A stretch of DNA of 64,000 nt from Nemertoderma westbladi (taxonomy: Eukaryota > Xenacoelomorpha > Nemertodermatida > Nemertodermatidae): positions 1 through 64,000 of the forward strand of contig JAUCBJ010001002.1 of assembly GCA_032718475.1 (NCBI GenBank), given 5' to 3'. Position 1 is the first letter of the stretch. Every line of letters starts with the position of its first letter. Below are positions 33,161 to 44,216 of the stretch, piece by piece. A program made the position numbers and the translations under genes. The notes under the pieces are model-generated. The model saw nothing but the letters and a program-made list of their open reading frames with translations, ran no database searches and was not told the origin of the DNA.

Positions 33161-33480
33161 AATGTAGGTTAGTTAATGTGGTGACCTCCTTGGCTTACAG
33201 GTTGGTTAGTGTGGTGCCCTCCTTGGCTTACAGGTTAGTTAATGTAGGTTAGTTAATGTGGTGACCTCCTTGGCTTACAGGTTGGTTAGTGTGGTGCCCT
33301 CCTTGGCTTACAGGTTAGTTAATGTAGGTTAGTTAATGTGGTGACCTCCTTGGCTTACAGGTTGGTTAGTGTGGTGCCCTCCTTGGCTTACAGGTTAGTT
33401 AATGTAGGTTAGTTAATGTGGTGACCTCCTTGGCTTACAGGTTGGTTAGTGTGGTGCCCTCCTTGGCTTACAGGTTAGTT
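33161..33480 (+). repeat. 80-bp higher-order repeat, four copies
   Basis: The composite of one 47-bp unit (AATGTAGGTTAGTTAATGTG followed by GTGACC) and one 33-bp unit is repeated four times, at 33161, 33241, 33321 and 33401. The same four-copy cluster recurs near 35749 and 39401. Confidence 0.88.
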
Positions 33481-33909
33481 AGTGTGGTGCCCGCCTTGGC
33501 TTACAGGTTAGTTAGTGTGGTGCCCTCCATTGGCGTACAGGTTAGTTAGTGTGGTGCCCTCCTTGGCTTACATGTTTGTTAGTGTGGTGCCCTCCTTGGC
33601 TTACAGGTTGGTTAGTGTGGTGCCCTCCATTGGCTCACAGGTTGGTTAGTGTGGTGCCCTCCTTGGCTTACAGGTTAGTTAGTGTGGTGCCCTCCTTGGC
33701 GTACAGGTTGGTTAGTGTGGTGCCTTCCATTGGCTTACAGGTTGGTTAGTGTGGTGCCCTCCTTGGCTTACAGGTTAGTTAGTGTGGTGCCCTCCTTGGC
33801 TTACAGGTTAGTTAGTGTGGTGCCCTCCTTGGCTTACAGGTTGGTTAGTGTGGTGCCGTCCTTGGCTTACATGTTAGTTAGTGTGGTGCCCTCCTTGGCT
33901 TACAGGTTG

Positions 33910-35451
33910 GTTAGTGTGGTGCCCTCCTTGGCTTACATGTTAGTTAGTGTGGTGCTTGGTGCCCTCCTTGGCTTACAGGTTAGTTAGTGTGGTGCCCTCC
34001 TTGGCTTACAAGTTGGTTAGTGTGGTGCCCTCCTTGGCTTACAGGTTAGTTAGTGTGGTGCCCTCCTTGGCTTACAGGTTGGTTAGTGTGGTGCCCTCCT
34101 TGGCTTACAGGTTAGTTAGTGTGGTGCCCTCCTTGGCTTATATGTTAGTTAGTGTGGTGCGTGGTGCCCTCCTTGGCTTACAGGTTAGTTAGTGTGGTGC
34201 CCTCCTTGGCTTACATGTTAGTTAGTGTGGTGCTTGGTGCCCTCCTTGGCTTACAGGTTAGTTAGTGTGGTGCCCTCCTTGGCTTACAAGTTGGTTAGTG
34301 TGGTGCCCTCCTTGGCTTACAGGTTAGTTAGTGTGGTGCCCTCCTTGGCTTACAGGTTGGTTAGTGTGGTGCCCTCCTTGGCTTACAGGTTAGTTAGTGT
34401 GGTGCCCTCCTTGGCTTACATGTTAGATAGTGTGGTGCCCTCCTTGGCTTACAGGTTAGTTAGTGTGGTGCCCTCCTTGGCTTACATGTTAGTTAGTGTG
34501 GTGCTTGGTGCCCTCCTTGGCTTACAGGTTAGTTAGTGTGGTGCCCTCCTTGGCTTACAGGTTAGTTAGTGTGGTGCCCTCCTTGGCTTACATGTTAGCT
34601 AGTGTGGTGCCCTCCTTGGCTTACAGGTTAGTTAGAGTGGTGCGTGGTGCCCTGCTTGGCTTACAAGTTGGTTAGTGTGGTGCCCTCCTTGGCTTACAGG
34701 TTAGTTAGTCTGGTGCGTGGTGCCCTGCTTGGCTTACAAGTTGGTTAGTGTGGTGCCCTCCTTGGCTTACAAGTTGGTTAGTGTGGTGCCCACCATTGGC
34801 TTACATGTTGGTTAGTGTGGTGCCCTCCTTGGCTTACAGGTTGGTTAGTGTGGTGCCCTCCTTGGCTTACAGGTTAGTTAGTGTGGTGCCCTCCTTGGCT
34901 TACAGGTTGGGTAGTGTGGTGCCCTCCTTGGCTTACAGGTTAGTTAGTGTGGTGCCCTCCTTGGCTTACAGGTTAGTTAGTGTGGTGCCCTCCTTGGCTT
35001 ACAGGTTAGTTAGTGTGGTGCCCTCCTTAGCTTACAGGTTAGTTAGAGTGGTGCGTGGTGCCCTGCTTGGCTTACAAGTTGGTTAGTGTGGTGCCCTCCT
35101 TGGCTTACAAGTTGGTTAGTGTGGTGCCCACCATTGGCTTACATGTTGGTTAGTGTGGTGCCCTCCTTGGCTTACAGGTTGGTTAGTGTGGTGCCCTCAT
35201 TGGCTTACAGGTTAGTTAGTGTGGTGCCCTCCTTGGCTTACAGGTTAGTTAGTGTGGTGCCCTCCTTGGCTTACAGGTTAGTTAGTGTGGTGCCCTCCTT
35301 GGCTTACAAGTTGGTTAGTGTGGTGCCCTCCTTGGCTTACAGGTTAGTTAGTGTGGTGCCCTCCTTGGCTTACAGGTTAGTTAGTGTGGTGCCCTCCTTG
35401 GCTTACAAGTTGTTTAGTGTGGTGCCCTCCATTGGCTTACATGTTGGTTAG
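33910..35451 (+). repeat. 1.5-kb higher-order block, copy 2
   Basis: Carries the same variant order as 21480-23023. It is part of a larger segment of about 3.65 kb (roughly 33.14-36.8 kb) that is tandemly repeated at 36.8-40.45 kb. The offset is 3632 bases on the left and 3666 on the right, a difference of one 34-bp unit. Confidence 0.85.
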
Positions 35452-37539
35452 TGTGGTGCCCTCCTTGGCTTACAGGTTAGATAGTGTGGTGCCCTCCTTG
35501 GCTTACAGGTTAGTTAGTGTGGTGCCCTCCTTGGCTTACAGGTTAGTTAGTGTGGTGCCCTCCTTGGCTTACAGGTTAGTTAGTGTGGTGCCCTCCTTGG
35601 CGTACAGGTTGGTTAGTGTGGTACCCTCCTTGGCTTACATGTTGGTTAGTGTGGTACCCTCCATTGGCTTACAGGTTGGTTAGTGTGGTGCCCTCCATTG
35701 GCTTACATGTTGGTTAGTGTGGTGCCCTCCTTGGCTTACAGGTTAGTTAATGTAGGTTAGTTAATGTGGTGACCTCCTTGGCTTACAGGTTGGTTAGTGT
35801 GGTGCCCTCCTTGGCTTACAGGTTAGTTAATGTAGGTTAGTTAATGTGGTGACCTCCTTGGCTTACAGGTTGGTTAGTGTGGTGCCCTCCTTGGCTTACA
35901 GGTTAGTTAATGTAGGTTAGTTAATGTGGTGACCTCCTTGGCTTACAGGTTGGTTAGTGTGGTGCCCTCCTTGGCTTACAGGTTAGTTAATGTAGGTTAG
36001 TTAATGTGGTGACCTCCTTGGCTTACAGGTTGGTTAGTGTGGTGCCCTCCTTGGCTTACAGGTTAGTTAGTGTGGTGCCCGCCTTGGCTTACAGGTTAGT
36101 TAGTGTGGTGCCCTCCATTGGCGTACAGGTTAGTTAGTGTGGTGCCCTCCTTGGCTTACAGGTTTGTTAGTGTGGTGCCCTCCTTGGCTTACAGGTTGGT
36201 TAGTGTGGTGCCCTCCATTGGCTCACAGGTTGGTTAGTGTGGTCCTCCTTGGCTTACAGGTTAGTTAGTGTGGTGCCCTCCTTGGCGTACAGGTTGGTTA
36301 GTGTGGTGCCCTCCATTGGCTTACAGGTTGGTAAGTGTGGTGCCCTCCTTGGCTTACAGGTTAGTTAGTGTGGTGCCCTCCTTGGCTTACAGGTTAGTTA
36401 GTGTGGTGCCCTCCTTGGCTTACAGGTTGGTTAGTGTGGTGCCGTCCTTGGCTTACAGGTTAGTTAGTGTGGTGCCCTCCTTGGCGTACAGCTTGGTTAG
36501 TGTGGTGCCCTCCATTGGCTTACAGGTTGGTTAGTGTGGTGCCCACCATTGGCGTACATGTTAGTTAGTGTGGTGCCCTCCTTGGCTTACAGGTTGGTTA
36601 GTGTGGTGCCCTCCATTGGCTCACAGGTTGGTTAGTGTGGTGCCCTCCTTGGCTTACAGATTAGTTAGTGTGGTGCCCTCCTTGGCTTACAGGTTGGTTA
36701 GTGTGGTGCCCTCCTTGGTTTACAGGTTAGTTAGTGTGGTGCCCTCCTTGGCGTACAGGTTGGTTAGTGTGGTGCCCTCCATTGGCTTACAGGTTGGTTA
36801 GTGTGGTGCCCTCCATTGGCGTACATGTTAGTTAGTGTGGTGCCCTCCTTGGCTTACAGGTTGGTTAGTGTGGTGCCCTCCATTGGCTCACAGGTTGGTT
36901 AGTGTGGTGCCCTCCTTGGCTTACAGATTAGTTAGTGTGGTGCCCTCCTTGGCTTACATGTTAGTTAGTGTGGTGCCCTCCTTGGCTTACAGGTTGGTTA
37001 GTGTGGTGCCCTCCTTGGCTTACAGGTTAGTTAATGTAGGTTAGTTAATGTGGTGACCTCCTTGGCTTACAGGTTGGTTAGTGTGGTGCCCTCCTTGGCT
37101 TACAGGTTAGTTAGTGTGGTGCCCGCCTTGGCTTACAGGTTAGTTAGTGTGGTGCCCTCCATTGGCGTACAGGTTAGTTAGTGTGGTGCCCTCCTTGGCT
37201 TACAGGTTTGTTAGTGTGGTGCCCTCCTTGGCTTACAGGTTGGTTAGTGTGGTGCCCTCCATTGGCTCACAGGTTGGTTAGTGTGGTGCCCTCCTTGGCT
37301 TACAGGTTAGTTAGTGTGGTGCCCTCCTTGGCGTACAGGTTGGTTAGTGTGGTGCCCTCCATTGGCTTACAGGTTGGTTAGTGTGGTGCCCTCCTTGGCT
37401 TACAGGTTAGTTAGTGTGGTGCCCTCCTTGGCTTACAGGTTAGTTAGTGTGGTGCCCTCCTTGGCTTACAGGTTGGTTAGTGTGGTGCCGTCCTTGGCTT
37501 ACATGTTAGTTAGTGTGGTGCCCTCCTTGGCTTACAGGT

Positions 37540-39083
37540 TGGTTAGTGTGGTGCCCTCCTTGGCTTACATGTTAGTTAGTGTGGTGCTTGGTGCCCTCCT
37601 TGGCTTACAGGTTAGTTAGTGTGGTGCCCTCCTTGGCTTACAAGTTGGTTAGTGTGGTGCCCTCCTTGGCTTACAGGTTAGTTAGTGTGGTGCCCTCCTT
37701 GGCTTACAGGTTGGTTAGTGTGGTGCCCTCCTTGGCTTACAGGTTAGTTAGTGTGGTGCCCTCCTTGGCTTATATGTTAGTTAGTGTGGTGCGTGGTGCC
37801 CTCCTTGGCTTACAGGTTAGTTAGTGTGGTGCCCTCCTTGGCTTACATGTTAGTTAGTGTGGTGCTTGGTGCCCTCCTTGGCTTACAGGTTAGTTAGTGT
37901 GGTGCCCTCCTTGGCTTACAAGTTGGTTAGTGTGGTGCCCTCCTTGGCTTACAGGTTAGTTAGTGTGGTGCCCTCCTTGGCTTACAGGTTGGTTAGTGTG
38001 GTGCCCTCCTTGGCTTACAGGTTAGTTAGTGTGGTGCCCTCCTTGGCTTACATGTTAGATAGTGTGGTGCCCTCCTTGGCTTACAGGTTAGTTAGTGTGG
38101 TGCCCTCCTTGGCTTACATGTTAGTTAGTGTGGTGCTTGGTGCCCTCCTTGGCTTACAGGTTAGTTAGTGTGGTGCCCTCCTTGGCTTACAGGTTAGTTA
38201 GTGTGGTGCCCTCCTTGGCTTACATGTTAGCTAGTGTGGTGCCCTCCTTGGCTTACAGGTTAGTTAGAGTGGTGCGTGGTGCCCTGCTTGGCTTACAAGT
38301 TGGTTAGTGTGGTGCCCTCCTTGGCTTACAGGTTAGTTAGTCTGGTGCGTGGTGCCCTGCTTGGCTTACAAGTTGGTTAGTGTGGTGCCCTCCTTGGCTT
38401 ACAAGTTGGTTAGTGTGGTGCCCACCATTGGCTTACATGTTGGTTAGTGTGGTGCCCTCCTTGGCTTACAGGTTGGTTAGTGTGGTGCCCTCCTTGGCTT
38501 ACAGGTTAGTTAGTGTGGTGCCCTCCTTGGCTTACAGGTTGGGTAGTGTGGTGCCCTCCTTGGCTTACAGGTTAGTTAGTGTGGTGCCCTCCTTGGCTTA
38601 CAGGTTAGTTAGTGTGGTGCCCTCCTTGGCTTACAGGTTAGTTAGTGTGGTGCCCTCCTTAGCTTACAGGTTAGTTAGAGTGGTGCGTGGTGCCCTGCTT
38701 GGCTTACAAGTTGGTTAGTGTGGTGCCCTCCTTGGCTTACAAGTTGGTTAGTGTGGTGCCCACCATTGGCTTACATGTTGGTTAGTGTGGTGCCCTCCTT
38801 GGCTTACAGGTTGGTTAGTGTGGTGCCCTCATTGGCTTACAGGTTAGTTAGTGTGGTGCCCTCCTTGGCTTACAGGTTAGTTAGTGTGGTGCCCTCATTG
38901 GCTTACAGGTTAGTTAGTGTGGTGCCCTCCTTGGCTTACAAGTTGGTTAGTGTGGTGCCCTCCTTGGCTTACAGGTTAGTTAGTGTGGTGCCCTCCTTGG
39001 CTTACAGGTTAGTTAGTGTGGTGCCCTCCTTGGCTTACAAGTTGTTTAGTGTGGTGCCCTCCATTGGCTTACATGTTGGTTAG
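37540..39083 (+). repeat. 1.5-kb higher-order block, copy 3
   Basis: Third copy of the block, lying in the second half of the 3.65-kb tandem duplication. One CCCTCATTGG change near 38896 distinguishes it from copy 2. Confidence 0.85.
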
Positions 39084-40699
39084 TGTGGTGCCCTCCTTGG
39101 CTTACAGGTTGGTTAGTGTGGTGCCCTCCTTGGCTTACAGGTTAGTTAGTGTGGTGCCCTCCTTGGCTTACAGGTTGGTTAGTGTGGTGCCCTCCTTGGC
39201 TTACATGTTGGTTAGTGTGGTGCCCTCCTTGGCTTACAGGTTAGTTAGTGTGGTGCCCTCCTTGGCTTACAGGTTAGTTAGTGTGGTGCCCTCCTTGGCG
39301 TACAGGTTGGTTAGTGTGGTGCCCTCCTTGGCTTACATGTTGGTTAGTGTGGTGCCCTCCATTGGCTTACAGGTTGGTTAGTGTGGTGCCCTCCTTGGCT
39401 TACAGGTTAGTTAATGTAGGTTAGTTAATGTGGTGACCTCCTTGGCTTACAGGTTGGTTAGTGTGGTGCCCTCCTTGGCTTACAGGTTAGTTAATGTAGG
39501 TTAGTTAATGTGGTGACCTCCTTGGCTTACAGGTTGGTTAGTGTGGTGCCCTCCTTGGCTTACAGGTTAGTTAATGTAGGTTAGTTAATGTGGTGACCTC
39601 CTTGGCTTACAGGTTGGTTAGTGTGGTGCCCTCCTTGGCTTACAGGTTAGTTAATGTAGGTTAGTTAATGTGGTGACCTCCTTGGCTTACAGGTTGGTTA
39701 GTGTGGTGCCCTCCTTGGCTTACAGGTTAGTTAGTGTGGTGCCCGCCTTGGCTTACAGGTTAGTTAGTGTGGTGCCCTCCATTGGCGTACAGGTTAGTTA
39801 GTGTGGTGCCCTCCTTGGCTTACAGGTTTGTTAGTGTGGTGCCCTCCTTGGCTTACAGGTTGGTTAGTGTGGTGCCCTCCATTGGCTCACAGGTTGGTTA
39901 GTGTGGTGCCCTCCTTGGCTTACAGGTTAGTTAGTGTGGTGCCCTCCTTGGCGTACAGGTTGGTTAGTGTGGTGCCCTCCATTGGCTTACAGGTTGGTTA
40001 GTGTGGTGCCCTCCTTGGCTTACAGGTTAGTTAGTGTGGTGCCCTCCTTGGCTTACAGGTTAGTTAGTGTGGTGCCCTCCTTGGCTTACAGGTTGGTTAG
40101 TGTGGTGCCGTCCTTGGCTTACAGGTTAGTTAGTGTGGTGCCCTCCTTGGCGTACAGCTTGGTTAGTGTGGTGCCCTCCATTGGCTTACAGGTTGGTTAG
40201 TGTGGTGCCCACCATTGGCGTACATGTTAGTTAGTGTGGTGCCCTCCTTGGCTTACAGGTTGGTTAGTGTGGTGCCCTCCATTGGCTCACAGGTTGGTTA
40301 GTGTGGTGCCCTCCTTGGCTTACAGATTAGTTAGTGTGGTGCCCTCCTTGGCTTACAGGTTGGTTAGTGTGGTGCCCTCCTTGGTTTACAGGTTAGTTAG
40401 TGTGGTGCCCTCCTTGGCGTACAGGTTGGTTAGTGTGGTGCCCTCCATTGGCTTACAGGTTGGTTAGTGTGGTGCCCTCCATTGGCGTACAGGTTAGTTA
40501 GTGTGGTGCCCTCCTTGGCTTACAGGTTGGTTAGTGTGGTGCCCTCCTTGGCTTACAGGTTGGTTAGTGTGGTGCCCTCCTTGGCTTACAGGTTAGTTAG
40601 TGTGGTGCCCTCCTTGGCTTACAGGTTAGTTAGTGTGGTGCCCTCCTTGGCTTACAGGTTGGTTAGTGTGGTGCCCTCCATTGGCGTACATGTTAGTTA

Positions 40700-41498
40700 G
40701 TGTGGTGCCCTCCTTGGCTTACAGGTTGGTTAGTGTGGTGCCCTCCATTGGCTCACAGGTTGGTTAGTGTGGTGCCCTCCTTGGCTTACAGATTAGTTAG
40801 TGTGGTGCCCTCCTTGGCTTACATGTTAGTTAGTGTGGTGCCCTCCTTGGCTTACAGGTTGGTTAGTGTGGTGCCCTCCTTGGCTTACAGGTTAGTTAGT
40901 GTGGTGCCCTCCTTGGCGTACAGGTTGGTTAGTGTGGTGCCCTCCATTGGCGTACATGTTAGTTAGTGTGGTGCCCTCCTTGGCTTACAGGTTGGTTAGT
41001 GTGGTGCCCTCCATTGGCTCACAGGTTGGTTAGTGTGGTGCCCTCCTTGGCTTACAGATTAGTTAGTGTGGTGCCCTCCTTGGCTTACATGTTAGTTAGT
41101 GTGGTGCCCTCCTTGGCTTACAGGTTGGTTAGTGTGGTGCCCTCCTTGGCTTACAGGTTAGTTAGTGTGGTGCCCTCCTTGGCGTACAGGTTGGTTAGTG
41201 TGGTGCCCTCCATTGGCGTACATGTTAGTTAGTGTGGTGCCCTCCTTGGCTTACAGGTTGGTTAGTGTGGTGCCCTCCATTGGCTCACAGGTTGGTTAGT
41301 GTGGTGCCCTCCTTGGCTTACAGATTAGTTAGTGTGGTGCCCTCCTTGGCTTACATGTTAGTTAGTGTGGTGCCCTCCTTGGCTTACAGGTTGGTTAGTG
41401 TGGTGCCCTCCTTGGCTTACAGGTTAGTTAGTGTGGTGCCCTCCTTGGCGTACAGGTTGGTTAGTGTGGTGCCCTCCATTGGCTTACAGGTTGGTTAG
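40700..41498 (+). repeat. 266-bp higher-order repeat, three copies
   Basis: Eight-unit blocks starting at 40700, 40966 and 41232 have identical variant order, including two 34-bp CCATTGG units each, giving 266 bases (6 x 33 + 2 x 34). Confidence 0.88.
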
Positions 41499-42297
41499 TG
41501 TGGTGCCCTCCATTGGCTTACCGGTTGGTTAGTGTGGTGCCCTCCTTGGCTTACAGGTTGGTTAGTGTGGTGCCCTCCTTGGCTTACAGGTTAGTTAGTG
41601 TGGTGCCCTCCTTGGCTTACAGGTTGGTTAGTGTGGTGCCCTCCATTGGCTTACAGGTTGGTTAGTGTGGTGCCCTCCATTGGCTTACAGGTTGGTTAGT
41701 GTGGTGCCCTCCTTGGCTTACAGGTTGGTTAGTGTGGTGCCCTCCTTGGCTTACAGGTTGGTTAGTGTGGTGCCCTCCTTGGCTTACAGGTTAGTTAGCG
41801 TGGTGCCCTCCTTGGCTTACAGGTTGGTTAGTGTGGTGCCCTCCATTGGCTTACAGGTTGGTTAGTGTGGTGCCCTCCTTGGCTTACAGGTTGGTTAGTG
41901 TGGTGCCCTCCTTGGCTTACAGGTTAGTTAGTGTGGTGCCCTCCTTGGCTTACAGGTTAGTTAGTGTGGTGCCCTCCTTGGCTTACAGGTTGGTTAGTGT
42001 GGTGCCCTCCATTGGCTTACAGGTTAGTTAGTGTGGTGCCCTCCTTGGCTTACAGGTTGGTTAGTGTGGTGCCCTCCATTGGCTTACAGGTTGGTTAGTG
42101 TGGTGCCCTCCATTGGCTTACAGGTTAGTTAGTGTGGTGCCCTCCATTGGCTTACAGGTTGGTTAGTGTGGTGCCCTCCTTGGCTTACAGGTTAGTTAGT
42201 GTGGTGCCCTCCTTGGCTTACAGGTTGGTTAGTGTGGTGCCCTCCTTGGCTTACAGGTTAGTTAGTGTGGTGCCCTCCTTGGCTTACAGGTTAGTTA

Positions 42298-43815
42298 GTG
42301 TGGTGCCCTCCATTGGCTCACAGGTTGGTTAGTGTGGTGCCCTCCTTGGCTTACAGGTTAGTTAGTGTGGTGCCCTCCTTGGCTTACAGGTTGGTTAGTG
42401 TGGTGCCCTCCTTGGCTTACAGGTTGGTTAGTGTGGTGCCCTCCTTGGCTTACAGGTTAGTTAGTGTGGTGCCCTCCTTGGCTTACAGGTTAGTTAGTGT
42501 GGTGCCCTCCTTGGCTTACAGGTTAGTTAGTGTGGTGCCCTCCTTGGCTTACAGGTTAGTTAGTGTGGTGCCCTCCTTGGCTTACAGGTTAGTTAGTGTG
42601 GTGCCCTCCTTGGCTTACAGGTTGGTTAGTGTGGTGCCCTCCTTGGCTTACAGGTTAGTTAGTGTGGTGCCCTCCTTGGCTTACAGGTTAGTTAGTGTGG
42701 TGCCCTCCTTGGCTTACAGGTTAGTTAGTGTGGTGCCCTCCTTGGCTTACAGGTTGGTTAGTGTGGTGCCCTCCTTGGCTTACAGGTTAGTTAGTGTGGT
42801 GCCCTCCTTGGCTTACAGGTTGGTTAGTGTGGTGCCCTCCTTGGCTTACAGGTTGGTTAGTGTGGTGCCCTCCTTGGCTTACAGGTTAGTTAGTGTGGTG
42901 CCCTCCTTGGCTTACAGGTTAGTTAGTGTGGTGCCCTCCTTGGCTTACAGGTTAGTTAGTGTGGTGCCCTCCTTGGCTTACAGGTTAGTTAGTGTGGTGC
43001 CCTCCTTGGCTTACAGGTTAGTTAGTGTGGTGCCCTCCTTGGCTTACAGGTTAGTTAGTGTGGTGCCCTCCTTGGCGTACAGGTTGGTTAGTGTGGTGCC
43101 CTCCTTGGCTTACAGGTTAGTTAGTGTGGTGCCCTCCTTGGCTTACAGGTTGGTTAGTGTGGTGCCCTCCTTGGCTTACAGGTTAGTTAGTGTGGTGCCC
43201 TCCTTGGCTTACAGGTTAGTTAGTGTGGTGCCCTCATTGGCTTACAGGTTGGTTAGTGTGGTGCCCTCCTTGGCTTACAGGTTAGTTAGTGTGGTGCCCT
43301 CCTTGGCTTACAGGTTAGTTAGTGTGGTGCCCTCCTTGGCTTACAGGTTAGTTAGTGTGGTGCCCTCCTTGGCTTACAGGTTGGTTAGTGTGGTGCCCTC
43401 CTTGGCTTACAGGTTAGTTAGTGTGGTGCCCTCCTTGGCTTACAGGTTAGTTAGTGTGGTGCCCTCCTTGGCTTACAGGTTAGTTAGTGTGGTGCCCTCC
43501 TTGGCTTACAGGTTAGTTAGTGTGGTGCCCTCCTTGGCTTACAGGTTAGTTAGTGTGGTGCCCTCCTTGGCTTACAGGTTAGTTAGTGTGGTGCCCTCCT
43601 TGGCTTACAGGTTGGTTAGTGTGGTGCCCTCCTTGGCTTACAGGTTAGTTAGTGTGGTGCCCTCCTTGGCTTACAGGTTAGTTAGTGTGGTGCCCTCCTT
43701 GGCTTACAGGTTAGTTAGTGTGGTGCCCTCCTTGGCTTACAGGTTAGTTAGTGTGGTGCCCTCCTTGGCTTACAGGTTAGTTAGTGTGGTGCCCTCATTG
43801 GCTTACAGGTTTTAT
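42298..43815 (+). repeat. Homogeneous right-hand end of the satellite
   Basis: About 46 consecutive units with no length variants, differing almost only by TTAGTTA versus TTGGTTA and rare GCGTACAGG or CCTCATTGG changes. The array then stops at TTACAGGTTTTATGCC without decay. Confidence 0.85.
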
Positions 43816-43936
43816 GCCAAGGAGAAGGAAAGAAAGAGAGTAGTGCTTCAGGTTGTCTCTGGTGTCCGTAGCGTATTATTAATTGTTTTACATTTACTAA
43901 TGACCGTGGGTGCTGACCATTTTCTATTATTATATA
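43816..43936. other. Right flank of the satellite
   Basis: Unique sequence containing a purine-rich stretch (AGGAGAAGGAAAGAAAGAGAG). No feature beyond the end of the array frame. Confidence 0.4.
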
Positions 43937-44110
43937 TAGATAGATAGATTTATTTATATATTATGCAAACAATAGAAACCAATACATTAACTCGATAAAA
44001 TTATTAATGTATAAGTATTGTCCAACATAACATATAGGATTACCCCTAAAGCTTTGCAGCTTATTTCCAAGGGGGTCCTTTATGTTACTTGGTTACCAAT
44101 ACAAACTAAA
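43937..44110 (-). mobile_element. LINE 3' end (minus strand) with ATAAATCTATC tail
   Basis: On the minus strand it reads GACCCCCTTGGAAATAAGCT, then GCTTTAGGGGTAATCCTATA, and ends in AAATAAATCTATCTATCTA. A CCCTTGGAAATAAG stretch followed by a short-repeat tail is typical of CR1/L2-group 3' untranslated ends in invertebrates. No coding part is attached. Confidence 0.55.
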
Positions 44111-44216
44111 CTAACTACTGTATATAGAATAATTATATAATTTAAACTAAATAAGATACAAGAAATACAAAATTGATCATTATCACTAATTATTGCACAT
44201 CCACCTATTTAATATT

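Larger units (their letters stand above)
20025..43815 (+). repeat. 24-kb satellite of about 720 copies of a 33-bp unit
   Basis: The unit begins GTTAGTTAGTGTGG and ends CCTTGGCTTACAG. Its consensus has 10 G, 12 T, 7 C and 4 A, about 52 percent GC with a strong T-over-A strand skew, and no CpG. Main variants are TTAGTTA, TTGGTTA or TTAGATA after the junction, and ACATG, ACAAG or ACAGG before it. Longer units of 34 bp (CCATTGG), 40 bp (extra TTGGTGC or GTGGTGC) and 47 bp (extra AGGTTAGTTAATGT) break the phase. Since 33 is a multiple of three, one plus frame stays open for hundreds of codons (VVPSLAYRLVS repeats). The frame-breaking units, absence of unique sequence and lack of any start context argue that this is satellite DNA, not protein. 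Array length in any assembly is uncertain. Confidence 0.97.

Noticed and set aside
20025-43815. Telomere-like repeat because of TTAGTTAG
   Set aside because: TTAG occurs only as part of a 33-bp unit and there are no tandem TTAGG or TTAGGG runs.
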